Below are positions 29,914 to 38,851 of a DNA stretch of 64,000 nt, piece after piece. A model generated the notes under the pieces. It was not told the origin of the DNA. It did not search any database and was given only the letters and a program-made list of their open reading frames with translations. The stretch is from a virus: IMG/VR virus record IMGVR_UViG_3300042868_012782, positions 1-64,000 of that record; one strand, given 5' to 3'. Numbering within the stretch: the first letter of the stretch is position 1; each line of letters opens with the position of its first letter. Both the position numbers and the translations under genes were made by a program.

Positions 29914-30290
29914 AGAACGCTTTTTGGTTGCTCGCATTGGGTTGGGCTGCTCTGATATGGGGCGCGGTAATTCACCGTCGTGCAGAATCAGAGTATAAGC
30001 TTGTTCAAGACTGCTTGATGCTTGAGCGAGGAAGATCGTCATTGCTCCAAGACGAACTAGCTGAACTTGCGCGCAAGCCGACTTATGAGCAAGGCTATAG
30101 GGACGCAATTATACGGGCAGGAACACCTGACTCGCCAGGATCATATAAGGATGGATATTACGCAGGATTTCTTGCTGCTGGAGATGGGGGGTATTCGGAT
30201 GGATATCACGCTGCCATCGAGCAGTTTGGACACAAGGAACATCCGCGAGCTAAGCTTCCCGTTGTCGCTAAGATGGGGGGTGAAAAGTGA
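29910..30290 (+). CDS. Membrane-anchored GYxDGY protein (126 aa)
   Basis: ATGA overlap. FWLLALGWAALIWGAVI is a membrane anchor, followed by a short coiled coil. Repeats YEQGYRDAI, YKDGYYAGFLAAG and YSDGYHAAI recall glycine/tyrosine repeat proteins. Overlaps the next GTG. Confidence 0.6.
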   Translation: MKNAFWLLALGWAALIWGAVIHRRAESEYKLVQDCLMLERGRSSLLQDELAELARKPTYEQGYRDAIIRAGTPDSPGSYKDGYYAGFLAAGDGGYSDGYHAAIEQFGHKEHPRAKLPVVAKMGGEK

Positions 30291-30814
30291 GTATATTGGC
30301 TGTAAAACCCATACGCGAAGTCAGCGATGAGGAGTATGCTCAGGCTCTCCGTCAGTATACTCCTTGTCTAGTAAAAACGGCGTTTCGTTGGCATAGGTCT
30401 TTTGGAATCGATGAGGCCAGACATCTGGGAGCAATTGCGCTTTGGAGAGCAATGCAGTCCTACGACAGTGAAAGAGAGAGCAGAAAGGGTGACAGGGCGA
30501 ATTTTCTTACTCACCTGATGAATTACCTTCATTGGACATACTTAGAAGCCAATAAGGTTGAGCAGAGAGCGTTGTCGACTATGGATGTTAATCCTTCCTG
30601 TGTTACCGTTCTGCCTGAAGAAATCGACGATCGATTTGATGCAATAAAAAACCACCTCAATGAGCGCCAAAGAAAGGTAGTCGACTTGATTAGGGAAGGT
30701 AGGGATGTGACGTCGATCATGGTTGAGACCTCGCTGTCTAGGCAGCGTGTTCACCAGATATTTTCCGAGATACGACTCGTGCATATGAATCTGTCAAAGA
30801 TTGGTCGTTTCTAA
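30287..30814 (+). CDS. Sigma-70-like factor (175 aa), GTG start
   Basis: GTGA overlap. Region 2-like helices (residues about 25-90: YTPCLVKTAFRWHRSFGIDEARHLGAIALWRAM, then FLTHLMNYLHWTYLEA) are followed by region 4-like HLNERQRKVVDLIREGRDVTSI and SLSRQRVHQIF. This two-domain layout without regions 1 and 3 is that of ECF-size factors. It could direct host RNA polymerase to phage promoters. The -10 and -35 contacts cannot be deduced. Confidence 0.75.
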   Translation: MSILAVKPIREVSDEEYAQALRQYTPCLVKTAFRWHRSFGIDEARHLGAIALWRAMQSYDSERESRKGDRANFLTHLMNYLHWTYLEANKVEQRALSTMDVNPSCVTVLPEEIDDRFDAIKNHLNERQRKVVDLIREGRDVTSIMVETSLSRQRVHQIFSEIRLVHMNLSKIGRF

Positions 30815-30850
30815 CAATAAATGTTTTGTTGTCGTTAAATATTTAACAGG

Positions 30851-30876
30851 GCGCCTCCGTTAAGGGGGCGCTTATG
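30851..30876 (+). terminator. Hairpin after the sigma-like gene
   Basis: GCGCCTCC pairs with GGGGGCGC (one G-U) around GTTAA. Only a short TT follows, so termination may be weak. It may also act as a leader hairpin of the next gene. Confidence 0.45.
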
Positions 30877-30947
30877 CTATTGTGAAAATTGATTGCGTCA
30901 TTATAATTGACAGTGGTTCTAATAGAATTCTTCGCGGGAGTTTCCGC

Positions 30948-32069
30948 ATGAGTCGTGAGACTAATGGATTTAAGAATGTCAGCCGTCAATGGTTAGACAA
31001 GTGCATGACTTACGAACAGGGAATGCAGGCTTTGAGTTTAAAATCTGACAGCGAAGACCTTGAAGCTTCCATTGATCGCTTCAGTCCTAAATTGTTGAAT
31101 GGCAAAATGGCTTTGGTAGATTGCGAAAGTGGGCGCTCCTATATTCCCACCAGTCATTGCATGACTCAGCTTTCAAGGTGGGCGGGTGTTGGAACATTTT
31201 TGCCAGCTAAGCTGGCCGCTTCCAATGACGAACAAGACGCTGAAACACTCGTTAGAATTATGACGAACGGCCTTCGCCATGTTGATCGCAGCAAATCCAT
31301 GCTTTGGCGAACTAAGCGAGACGGCACGATGCGTGCTGTTCTAAGCGATCGCTACATGACGGTCAATAATCTGTGGGTTCTTCAATCAATCAGCAAGATT
31401 ATTCCTGGGGGACTGCTTTCTCACTGGCGCGGAGATGAAGATGCAATTTACGCCAACGTATTAATTCCCGACAAGATTCGATCTGAAAAAGATTCCGACT
31501 ACGGTGGCATGTTGTCTATTGGCAACAGCGAAATAGGCACCAGGCATCTTTCTAGCTTGCCCAGTGTTTTTAGATCCATATGCATGAATGGCTGCATATG
31601 GGATCGGACGTCTGGAATTGCTATGCGACTTCGACACAATGGACAGTTAGATTACGAGGTAATTTTTGAGTCAATGAAGGAACACATCAATTCACAAATT
31701 CCCATACTAGATGCTGGAGTTAATCAACTTCTATCAACTCGCAATATGGTGTGGGAGCATGGGGACATTTTGCCGTTGTTTGCTCAAATTTCTCAAGACT
31801 TTAAGGTGGCCCGACACCCCATGGCCATAGTAATTGATGCTTACGCCGAAGAGGTTGCGACCTCAGAAGATTCTACCAATACCTTGTTCGGAGTCATTAA
31901 CGCTGTGACAAGGGCTGGCCAGTCATTAGGAAACGAGATCTGGCATTCGTTTGATGTTCTTGGCGGTAGACTTTCAAACTATGGGGTTTCGGAATGGGAA
32001 TCATTAACTCAGCGCGCTCGATTTCTTTCGTCTTCGTCTATTGAGAAAGCCTTAGGCATAAGCCTATAA
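30948..32069 (+). CDS. DUF932-like phage/plasmid protein (373 aa)
   Basis: ATG follows GCGGGAGTTTCCGC; an upstream GTG at 30882 is the alternative. VLSDRYMTVNNLWVLQSI, a central strand-rich segment (YANVLIPDK...YGGMLSIGNSEIG) and WEHGDILPLFAQI resemble the DUF932 family of plasmids and phages. Function unknown. The gene ends with the next ribosome binding site. Confidence 0.6.
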   Translation: MSRETNGFKNVSRQWLDKCMTYEQGMQALSLKSDSEDLEASIDRFSPKLLNGKMALVDCESGRSYIPTSHCMTQLSRWAGVGTFLPAKLAASNDEQDAETLVRIMTNGLRHVDRSKSMLWRTKRDGTMRAVLSDRYMTVNNLWVLQSISKIIPGGLLSHWRGDEDAIYANVLIPDKIRSEKDSDYGGMLSIGNSEIGTRHLSSLPSVFRSICMNGCIWDRTSGIAMRLRHNGQLDYEVIFESMKEHINSQIPILDAGVNQLLSTRNMVWEHGDILPLFAQISQDFKVARHPMAIVIDAYAEEVATSEDSTNTLFGVINAVTRAGQSLGNEIWHSFDVLGGRLSNYGVSEWESLTQRARFLSSSSIEKALGISL

Positions 32070-32091
32070 TGTTTATGATTTGGAGAACAGA

Positions 32092-32367
32092 ATGTCGAAA
32101 AATAATTATCATATCGCTCCCGACGAGTTCATACTTGCTTGGGAAACTTCTGTCACGGTTGACGAAGTTGTCGAGAAGCTGGGTCGACTTACTGCAAGTA
32201 GGGGACATCTACCGATTCCTAAGGGTATTGTTTTGTCTAGAGCTTCTGCTTACCGCAATTCAGGGGTTAGGCTAAGAAAAATGCGCCGCAAGCATGGTCG
32301 CCCAATCGACGTAGATTCTCTAAATATGCTGATCGTCAAAATCAATAGTGAGACACAAGCTCGTTAA
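32092..32367 (+). CDS. Putative helix-turn-helix protein (91 aa)
   Basis: ATG follows TTGGAGAACAGA. FILAWETSVTVDEVVEKLG, then LSRASAYRNSGVRLRKM and IDVDSLNMLIVKI match a small phage protein group with a helix-turn-helix-like start (E-F-x-x-x-W). Probably DNA binding. Confidence 0.65.
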   Translation: MSKNNYHIAPDEFILAWETSVTVDEVVEKLGRLTASRGHLPIPKGIVLSRASAYRNSGVRLRKMRRKHGRPIDVDSLNMLIVKINSETQAR

Positions 32368-32439
32368 CAAGCAGCAGGCAAGATCGTCATAAATCCGGTG
32401 TATGCCTTATTGACCCGCATGCCTGACGAGGAACTTAAT

Positions 32440-32706
32440 ATGCCAGATCTTTATGGTAATCCCGTTGTTTCGGGGCAGATGATTCCGCATGGAAACGAAG
32501 CCTTGACCCAAAATACTCAGGTTATTACGGAGCAATTTTGGTCTGAGGCAAAATACGTCAAGAAGAAAGTTGCGTTTGGATCATTGTACAGCACATTACC
32601 CGTGGTGACCGAGTCAGTTGTCATGGGGCAGACCTCAATGCCCAACACCAATCAGCCTGCTGTCGCATCTCGCGGCTTCACTTGCTTGGGCGATTCAATC
32701 GTATAA
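32440..32706 (+). CDS. Small hypothetical protein (88 aa)
   Basis: ATG follows GAGGAACTTAAT; upstream starts at 32398 and 32419 exist. No known motif; moderately hydrophobic with many V, T and S. Confidence 0.55.
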   Translation: MPDLYGNPVVSGQMIPHGNEALTQNTQVITEQFWSEAKYVKKKVAFGSLYSTLPVVTESVVMGQTSMPNTNQPAVASRGFTCLGDSIV

Positions 32707-32726
32707 CCCCTAGTAGAGGCACCCAC

Positions 32727-33080
32727 ATGGATTTTTCGCTTTTGATTAAGAGACTTTTTGAAGCGCGTCAAGCAGCCCATCAGGCTCACCTGAAAACTAC
32801 TTCGTATGCTGCTCACAAGGCACTAAATGAATTTTACGATGGCATACTTGGAATTGCGGATGAGCTAGCCGAAGTAGTCCAAGGCGAATTTGGCCTGATG
32901 GATCTCACCATCGGAGCTGTTGCAACTCCAGACGACTTCGTCTTTTACCTTAAAGAAATGGCTACAGTTCTTAAGGCTTCTGCACAACTTATTCCTGGCA
33001 TTCAGAGCTATCACTTAAATATTATTGACGAAGCTCTTGCACTAACATACAAAACCAACTACCTTCTGTCTCTCTCGTGA
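32727..33080 (+). CDS. Helical hypothetical protein (117 aa)
   Basis: ATG follows TAGAGGCACCCAC. Mostly helical: LLIKRLFEARQAAHQAHLKTTSYAAHKALNEFYDGILGIADEL. That pattern is typical of the phage DUF5856/ferritin-like small proteins, but the match is from memory and tentative. GTGA overlap with the next gene. Confidence 0.55.
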   Translation: MDFSLLIKRLFEARQAAHQAHLKTTSYAAHKALNEFYDGILGIADELAEVVQGEFGLMDLTIGAVATPDDFVFYLKEMATVLKASAQLIPGIQSYHLNIIDEALALTYKTNYLLSLS

Positions 33081-33274
33081 AATACGTAGAGGGTCAGGAC
33101 TATACTGTCGAAGGATCGTCTTGGATCTGGACGCGCAATTTTCTTTTCCGGCGTGGTTTTTGTTGCCATGCCGGATGCCGTAACTGCCCCTGGGCGGCAA
33201 ATGCATGTGGTGAGGAAGATCGAAATGATTCGTTATGTCAAAGCAGCCAGAAGGCCGTCGATCCGATTCAATAA
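33077..33274 (+). CDS. Small Cys-rich protein of the RGxCCxxGCxxCPW type (65 aa)
   Basis: GTG overlaps the previous stop. YTVEGSSWIWTRNFLFRRGFCCHAGCRNCPW matches, from memory, a short conserved bacterial and phage Cys motif (RG-x-CC-x-x-x-C-x-x-CP). Metal binding is likely. The 3' end overlaps the next gene by 50 bases. Confidence 0.65.
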   Translation: MKYVEGQDYTVEGSSWIWTRNFLFRRGFCCHAGCRNCPWAANACGEEDRNDSLCQSSQKAVDPIQ

Positions 33275-33455
33275 TCCAACAGAAAGCATAATTTACAGTC
33301 TTACTCCTGATACTGCTTCTACGGTTCAAGAAATCGTAGACTTGGTCCATGCGAAAATGGAAATACATCCAGAAGATGGGGCATCTAAAGGGGTTCACGA
33401 GCTGCATCTGGCTACTCAGAATCTGATTGCTGCTGGATGGTTGAGGCCTGCCTAA
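33225..33455 (+). CDS. Hypothetical protein, possible winged helix (76 aa)
   Basis: ATG follows GAGGAAGATCGAA, inside the preceding gene in another frame. LTPDTASTVQEIVDLVHAKM and LATQNLIAAGWLRPA resemble a winged-helix DNA-binding fold. Tentative. Confidence 0.6.
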   Translation: MIRYVKAARRPSIRFNNPTESIIYSLTPDTASTVQEIVDLVHAKMEIHPEDGASKGVHELHLATQNLIAAGWLRPA

Positions 33456-33517
33456 TGAGGTGACGCAACGGTGTATTTTGTGGTAGCAACTCCCACGATG
33501 TTTTTTAGGAGACTACC

Positions 33518-33859
33518 ATGGAGAATTTCGTTGCTGTCGCTGAACGCCTAGGAGTTTCTGCTGCCGTTCTTGTGGCTCTCCTATGGGCAACGTATAAATT
33601 CGCTGTCTGGTGTGCTGCTAAATTCAACTGGTTTTCGGAAAATGTTGTGGTCCCAGTAACCGCAAGACACATTCGTTTCATGGATGAAATCATCTCTGCG
33701 CACGACAAGGTCGGAGCTGCCGTAGAAAAAATACAAGAATCACAGGAAGTTCTTGTTGGGCATATGATTAACCTTCAGGGGGCAATACGCACAAACAGCA
33801 GACGCGTGGGCATTCTTGAAAGAGAAGCCGGGGTCGAGGAGAACGACGTCCGTAGCTGA
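33518..33859 (+). CDS. Membrane-anchored coiled-coil protein (113 aa)
   Basis: ATG follows TTTTAGGAGACTACC. SAAVLVALLWATYKFAVWCAAKF is a membrane segment and residues about 55-105 are helical. Size and layout are compatible with phage lysis-associated proteins, but nothing specific marks it as a holin. Confidence 0.6.
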   Translation: MENFVAVAERLGVSAAVLVALLWATYKFAVWCAAKFNWFSENVVVPVTARHIRFMDEIISAHDKVGAAVEKIQESQEVLVGHMINLQGAIRTNSRRVGILEREAGVEENDVRS

Positions 33860-33870
33860 GGGGGTGATCT

Positions 33871-34041
33871 GTGTACGAGATTCACGGTATCCCGCCAGAA
33901 AAAAAGAAGTCTGTTCTGCTGATGACCTACCCATCCGCTGGGATGGGTTGGCAATTGGCCCAAAAGAAATCCGCTCGCCTTGAGGAACAAGGATATCTTG
34001 AGTTGAAGGTTATAGAGTCTAAGAACAAATCTGCTAATTGA
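33871..34041 (+). CDS. Small basic hypothetical protein (56 aa), GTG start
   Basis: GTG follows GAGGGGGTGATCT. YEIHGIPPEKKKSVLLMTYPSAGMGWQLAQKKSARLEEQGY. No known family. Isolated between two genes with short gaps. Confidence 0.55.
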   Translation: MYEIHGIPPEKKKSVLLMTYPSAGMGWQLAQKKSARLEEQGYLELKVIESKNKSAN

Positions 34042-34104
34042 TTCTGAATAGTCCATCCACTAACCTAACAGTCAGTATTCCAGCCAGGTTGTAGTGGGTG
34101 TCCC

Positions 34105-34818
34105 ATGCTTCCAATGGTGAGTTGTCTTTGTTCGACATACGGAAGAGTGCGCGCACTAGAAGAGGCCGTTCACTCTTTTCTGATGCAGGATTACGAAGGC
34201 CCTAAGGAATTGTTGATTCTTAACGATTTGGCTGATCAAGAACTTATATTTGATCATCCCGACGTTAGGATCGTCAACAGCAAAAACCGCATCGTTCCAT
34301 TAGGAGCAAAGTTTAATGAGGCTGCGCGGTTAGCCAAAGGCCGGATCTTCATGGTTTGGGAAGACGACGATATCTACCTACCTCACCGCATCTCCTACAG
34401 CGTGCAACATCTTAAGAATGGCTTATTTCACACGGGTCAGGGCTACTACGAACAATCCTATCGCAAGATTGTTCGATCGAATAACTTATTTCATGCCAAC
34501 CTTGCTATTAGTAATGATGTGTTTTGGTCTGTAGGTGGGTATGACCACTCTGACTGGTCAGGTATCGACACCACCCTATTCAATGCTCTTCGCAATAAGT
34601 ATGGGGAGTTTTCCTGCGAAATACCCAGCAAAGATGTTTTTTACATCTATCGGTGGGCCGCCATTAGCGATTATCATGCTAGCTACTGGAGTCAGTCTAA
34701 TGCTAGTACTATGGCTGCAGATTATGTTGGTGGGCGGATCTTGAGGGGGGAAATACCAACAGGGGTTGTGCAATTGCGTCCGCACTGGTCGTACGACTAC
34801 ATGGAGCTGCTACCGTGA
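34105..34818 (+). CDS. Family 2 glycosyltransferase (237 aa)
   Basis: Starts MLPMVSCLCSTYGRVRALEEAVHSFL, the GT-A nucleotide-sugar strand, with LLILNDLAD and the DXD-type FMVWEDDDIYLPHRIS. It transfers a sugar from a nucleotide sugar. Next to a second glycosyltransferase, sharing an overlap (GTGA). Substrate could be phage DNA, a virion protein or host surface sugars; the sequence does not say. Confidence 0.88.
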   Translation: MLPMVSCLCSTYGRVRALEEAVHSFLMQDYEGPKELLILNDLADQELIFDHPDVRIVNSKNRIVPLGAKFNEAARLAKGRIFMVWEDDDIYLPHRISYSVQHLKNGLFHTGQGYYEQSYRKIVRSNNLFHANLAISNDVFWSVGGYDHSDWSGIDTTLFNALRNKYGEFSCEIPSKDVFYIYRWAAISDYHASYWSQSNASTMAADYVGGRILRGEIPTGVVQLRPHWSYDYMELLP

Positions 34819-35891
34819 TCAATTTGACAGCCCCAGTTAACTCCCTGGGTTACGGTGTCGTTGGTGTGGGTCTTGCTAAGGCCCTGCGCTCATTGGGCGC
34901 TGCTCCTGCCTTGTTTCCGATCGGTCCTGTCGATTGTTCTTCGGACGATCGCTCAATCTTGCAGGAGCTTGTGTCTGCCTCGCTGCGGTATGATCCGAAA
35001 GCTCCATCTCTACGCTTGTGGCACGCCTGGGAAATGGCTCAGCATCCGACTCGAGGCATTAGATCTGGCGCAACATTCTTTGAGTTAGATAGGCTTCGCC
35101 CTGATGAAGTTCATCAGATGAATCAGCTAGATCTAATTTTTTCTTTTGGTGTTTGGTCAGCTGGAGTTATGCGCAATTCTGGTGTGACTACGCCCATGTG
35201 CGAAATTCATTGTGGAGTTGACACAAGCATTTTCTTGCCCACCCCATTGCCTAAAGATGGCCCCACTGTGTTCGTTAACGCTGGCAAGTGGGAGATACGC
35301 AAGGGCCACGACATCCTGCTGTTGGCGTTCACCAAGGCGTTTCGTTCCGACGATGATGTTCGCCTAATTATGCTGTGCGACAATCCGTTTCTTTCGCCAT
35401 CGGAATCTGCCGAATGGGTTCGATATTATAAGGATCACCCCCTCGGCGACAAGGTGGTGGTGGTTCCGAGGCAGCCAACCCATCGAGATGTTGCTAGTAT
35501 TTTTGCTCAAGCCCATTGTGGCGTTTTTCCGTCGCGTGGCGAGGGCTGGAACATGGAGGCAATGGAGCTAATGGCAATGGGGCGACACGTCATTGCGACA
35601 GATGCTTCTGCGCACGCAGATTACATGGGATCTGAAAATGCTATGTTGGTTCCTGTGGGATTACCTGAGTATGCATTCGATGGAAAATGGTTCTCTGGGC
35701 AGGGAATGTGGGCGTCCATTCCAGACTCTTCTGTTGCCGAGTTTGCTAGCAACATGAGGCATGTTCACGAGCGACAAAAAAAAGGACTTCTTATGCCGAA
35801 TATTGCGGGGACAGAGACTTGTCGCATTCTAAGTTGGGAATCGGCAGCACTGAAGATTATTAAAGAATTGGGGGTGGTTTGTGCTGTGTGA
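34815..35891 (+). CDS. Family 4 (GT-B) glycosyltransferase (358 aa), GTG start
   Basis: GTGA overlap with the family 2 enzyme. C-terminal domain shows the GT4 signature: FVNAGKWEIRKGHDILLLAF, and GVFPSRGEGWNMEAMELMAMGRHVIATDASAHADY (E-x7-E). The N-terminal half is GPVDCSSDDR and WHAWEMAQ. Likely acts with the neighbouring enzyme on one glycan. Confidence 0.88.
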   Translation: MINLTAPVNSLGYGVVGVGLAKALRSLGAAPALFPIGPVDCSSDDRSILQELVSASLRYDPKAPSLRLWHAWEMAQHPTRGIRSGATFFELDRLRPDEVHQMNQLDLIFSFGVWSAGVMRNSGVTTPMCEIHCGVDTSIFLPTPLPKDGPTVFVNAGKWEIRKGHDILLLAFTKAFRSDDDVRLIMLCDNPFLSPSESAEWVRYYKDHPLGDKVVVVPRQPTHRDVASIFAQAHCGVFPSRGEGWNMEAMELMAMGRHVIATDASAHADYMGSENAMLVPVGLPEYAFDGKWFSGQGMWASIPDSSVAEFASNMRHVHERQKKGLLMPNIAGTETCRILSWESAALKIIKELGVVCAV

Positions 35892-36288
35892 TTTAAAGGT
35901 TGGCGTGTCTCTCGCATGCATACCGTTCAGCCTCTCTCATGTGAGCGAAATCAAGTTCCTGGTGAAAACTACACCCACAGAGATGCCGACGATAAGTATT
36001 TTGCCGGGAGAAGATGTGATCGTGGCGGCATCTAATTTGCTGCATCGTCTAGTGGGTGTTAAGGCCCGAATCGAAGATAGGGGTTGGGTCGATCTTAAAT
36101 TGTCTTCCTGCCTAACGATTTCTTCTGATCCTTGGTCGGTTGTTTTGGTTTATGGCGGAATGGTTCCGGACGAACTTCCAGTAGTAGAGGAGGGATACGC
36201 ATGGATGAGTTGGGAAAGCCTAAAAAAACCAGGGGTCGTCGATCCGCGACTAGCCCAGGCAATGGTCTTTGCAGCACAGCGAATGTGA
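35881..36288 (+). CDS. Hypothetical protein (135 aa), GTG start
   Basis: GTG with GGGGGTGG upstream overlaps the previous gene by 11 bases. Strand-rich end (PWSVVLVYGGMVPDELPVVEEGYAWMSWESL) recalls the end of NUDIX hydrolases, but the NUDIX box is not present. Overlaps the next gene by 88 bases. Confidence 0.5.
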   Translation: MLCDLKVGVSLACIPFSLSHVSEIKFLVKTTPTEMPTISILPGEDVIVAASNLLHRLVGVKARIEDRGWVDLKLSSCLTISSDPWSVVLVYGGMVPDELPVVEEGYAWMSWESLKKPGVVDPRLAQAMVFAAQRM

Positions 36289-36602
36289 TTGGTATTTCGC
36301 TTCAAATTCAAGGTGAAGAATTTGAGATCAAATTCGACATGCCAGATTCAGTATCGGACAAACAAAAAATTGAAAATGCTGAGAAGATGGGGCACTTCAT
36401 CGGCATATTACAACAAGGTAAGCTAGCATCTCTCTTAACTTATTCCGCAGCGAAGTGGGGGATTGTTGGCAGACGAGACGATGAGGCTCAGATAATGATC
36501 GGAGCTATGCACGTCAGTATGAATCTGAACATGATTGACGGCAAGATTGTCGACCCACCTCTTGTGTCTCCTATGGACGCATTCGTGATGAGGAAAGAGT
36601 AG
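36201..36602 (+). CDS. Hypothetical protein (133 aa)
   Basis: ATG follows GAGGAGGGATACGC, a strong site inside the preceding gene. Basic head (LGKPKKTRGRRS), then NVIGISLQIQGEEFEIKFDMP and a helical end. Family not recognised. Confidence 0.6.
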   Translation: MDELGKPKKTRGRRSATSPGNGLCSTANVIGISLQIQGEEFEIKFDMPDSVSDKQKIENAEKMGHFIGILQQGKLASLLTYSAAKWGIVGRRDDEAQIMIGAMHVSMNLNMIDGKIVDPPLVSPMDAFVMRKE

Positions 36603-36604
36603 TC

Positions 36605-37408
36605 ATGATTAGTGCTCGCATTATTGCCGACAGCATTAGCACCGTCGGCATCCGCATCACCACCATGGTGGTTCGGTTTCCGCGGTTTATTTTGGCTGAG
36701 TTCAACACTCACCGAAAGTTTTCGCGCAACGCTGCTAGTAGTCGAGCCATACCCACAACAAAGATCATTCGTCAGATCCTAGAAGATCCGGCAATGCCAG
36801 TGTTCTGGGGGAAAAATCAATCCGGCATGCAGGCCTGGTCCGAAATGTCTTCTGGCGATCAGGGGGTAGCCGAAACAATTTGGCTTCAGGCTCGAGATTT
36901 AGCCGTCAATAAAGCTAAGGAATTGTTGTCTATAGATTGCCACAAGCAGATCGTCAACAGGATACTGGAGCCGTGGATTATGACGACTGTCCTCGTGACA
37001 GCTACTGAATGGCAGAACTTCTTTCGATTGCGCTGTCATCCTGACGCTCAACCGGAAATGCGAGTTTTGGCCGAGGCAATAAAAGTAGAATATGATCGAA
37101 GTCGCCCGATCGATGTTCCAATAGGAGGCTGGCATATTCCGTTTGGCGATAAGATGCCGGAAGGTGTTTCTGAAAGTGATCGACTAAAAGTTGCTACTGC
37201 CCGTGCCGCCAGGCTGAGCTATGAGTCCTTTGACAATGAGACTTCTGTCAGCAAAGATTTGGAACTACACGATCGACTAGCAAGCTCGGGACACTGGTCT
37301 CCATTTGAGCATTCCGCTAAGGCGATGTACAATCCGTTCGAGGGATCTGGCAACTTTGATGCCTGGATGCAATACCGGAAATTTTTTCCGGGGGAGGCAG
37401 GGCGATGA
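36605..37408 (+). CDS. thyX: Flavin-dependent thymidylate synthase ThyX (267 aa)
   Basis: ATG two bases after the previous stop. FNTHRKFSRNAASSRAIP is the ThyX signature (R-H-R-x7-S class), followed by HKQIVNRILEPW, TATEWQNFFRLR and HWSPFEHSA. It makes dTMP from dUMP with methylene-tetrahydrofolate and FAD. This variant with an R-N-A-S core is typical of phage ThyX. It fits with NrdJ, dNMP kinase and MazG to supply DNA precursors. Confidence 0.88.
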   Translation: MISARIIADSISTVGIRITTMVVRFPRFILAEFNTHRKFSRNAASSRAIPTTKIIRQILEDPAMPVFWGKNQSGMQAWSEMSSGDQGVAETIWLQARDLAVNKAKELLSIDCHKQIVNRILEPWIMTTVLVTATEWQNFFRLRCHPDAQPEMRVLAEAIKVEYDRSRPIDVPIGGWHIPFGDKMPEGVSESDRLKVATARAARLSYESFDNETSVSKDLELHDRLASSGHWSPFEHSAKAMYNPFEGSGNFDAWMQYRKFFPGEAGR

Positions 37409-38022
37409 AGAGAAAAATTCAGTGGCTGAAGTGGCAGGATCCTTTGCGTTGGCGAGAAAGCAACGACCCTGAGGAATCTGGAGAACAATCGACGATCGAC
37501 TCCTTTGAGGGGGAAGGAGAAGAGGAGCATGCTCGTCACGTACGCATGTTGGCAGGCCCCTACGGATTGTTGCCCATAGGTGAACATGGTCTATCAAGTA
37601 AATTGTACAAGTTGTGGGTTGGACATACAAACTTTGATATTACTTCCGCAATTGCAACCAAAATCTCGCAAGTTGATGGCGTTGAAATTCTCAGGATCTG
37701 GACGCGGTATCGTATGTGGGTGGGTATTGCCAACCTCTTCAATACTCAGGATGTTCAACGCTCAATAGAAAGAGAACTTTGCGAGGAAGTTCAGCGAGCA
37801 ATTCCTCTGCCTAAGCCTCCACCCGACGTTTCTCAAAAACAAGAAGCGGCAGTTATGCTTCTTGAAAAGAAACTTATCAGTGACTACTCAGACATGGAGT
37901 GGATTATTTACTGCGATACCGATGGAAGCTTAACTTACACGGTTGGTGAAGATCGTCAGAGTTTGATGGAACGAATCTGGGAAAAAGGGTTGGAAGCAAA
38001 TGTCCTCTCCAAGAGTTGGTGA
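37405..38022 (+). CDS. Phage protein with WVGHTNFDIT motif (205 aa)
   Basis: ATGA overlap with thyX. WVGHTNFDITSAIATKISQVDGVEILRIWTRYRMWVGI is a phage-wide motif of unknown function from memory; the C-terminus (WIIYCDTDGSLTYTVGED) is beta-rich. The acidic N-terminal 45 residues look disordered. Confidence 0.7.
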   Translation: MKRKIQWLKWQDPLRWRESNDPEESGEQSTIDSFEGEGEEEHARHVRMLAGPYGLLPIGEHGLSSKLYKLWVGHTNFDITSAIATKISQVDGVEILRIWTRYRMWVGIANLFNTQDVQRSIERELCEEVQRAIPLPKPPPDVSQKQEAAVMLLEKKLISDYSDMEWIIYCDTDGSLTYTVGEDRQSLMERIWEKGLEANVLSKSW

Positions 38023-38548
38023 TATTATGTCGAGAAAATTCGTTACGAACGAGCAGATCGACGCAGCGTTAGCTGTTGAAGACAATATGAATATTATTCG
38101 GAAGGTGACCGCTAAGTATGCCTCAGTTATTCATTACGATGACCTCAAGACGTGTGGCCTGAACGCTCTTTGGCGCACGCTTGAATGCCACGACCCAAGC
38201 TACAATCAGAAATTTACGACGTCACTTTACAGATTCGTGGAGTGGGAGTGTCAGAGAGAACTTAGACGCAAAAGAACCAAAGTACTCTCCCTGACTGTCC
38301 CGTTAGAGCAAGCGAAACCCCACGAAGTATCTGCTCACGCGATGCCATCCGCCGACGTGGAATTGGTTCGCGAGGTAATTTCCGCAATGGATGAGCAAGA
38401 TCGGGAGATTATACATTTTCATTTTCTGGAGGGGCACAGTCTAAGAGATGCCGCTCGCCGTTTTGGGTTTAGCAAACAGGTTGCACGCAAGAAAAAACAA
38501 GAAGCGCTTGAAAAACTGCGCGAACGCCTAATCAATCATGCTGGTTAA
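38000..38548 (+). CDS. Second sigma-70-like factor (182 aa)
   Basis: Starts at ATG 38000 (GGAAGCAA upstream) or 38027. Region 2-like residues about 25-85: VTAKYASVIHYDDLKTCGLNALWRTLECHD, FTTSLYRFVEWECQREL. Region 4-like: MDEQDREIIHFHFLEGHSLRDAARRFGFSKQVARKKKQEALEKL. Length and layout resemble ECF-type factors. Together with the factor at 30287 this is a candidate reader of the GGGAAT elements. Confidence 0.8.
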   Translation: MSSPRVGDIMSRKFVTNEQIDAALAVEDNMNIIRKVTAKYASVIHYDDLKTCGLNALWRTLECHDPSYNQKFTTSLYRFVEWECQRELRRKRTKVLSLTVPLEQAKPHEVSAHAMPSADVELVREVISAMDEQDREIIHFHFLEGHSLRDAARRFGFSKQVARKKKQEALEKLRERLINHAG

Positions 38549-38582
38549 TATGGTTGGCTATCCACCACACTGGAGAATTTTC

Positions 38583-38843
38583 ATGGCAACCAATGCTGAT
38601 CAAGTTAAGAAGTACATTTCTCTTTTCCTGAGTACGGCCAAGTGGATTCAGGCTATTGTTCCAGGAAATAATGACGACAAGGTAATTGAAGCAATCAGCA
38701 ACATGGTGACACAGCCATGGTTTGTGGATTTCGCTGTTTTTGTTCTTAGCCAGTTTGAAAACGGCAAGACTCCAAGTATGGCTGAGTTCGGTTTTGCCAT
38801 CAGTCAATTTGCACCCGATCAGAACGACGCTCCACAATCCTAA
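38583..38843 (+). CDS. Small helical hypothetical protein (86 aa)
   Basis: ATG follows TGGAGAATTTTC. Helical with aromatic residues (KKYISLFLSTAKWIQAIV). Family not recognised. Confidence 0.6.
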   Translation: MATNADQVKKYISLFLSTAKWIQAIVPGNNDDKVIEAISNMVTQPWFVDFAVFVLSQFENGKTPSMAEFGFAISQFAPDQNDAPQS

Positions 38844-38851
38844 GGTGAACC

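Noticed and set aside
33518-33859. Holin call for the membrane coiled-coil protein
   Set aside because: One membrane segment and size are compatible, but no lysis gene lies beside it and no holin motif is visible.
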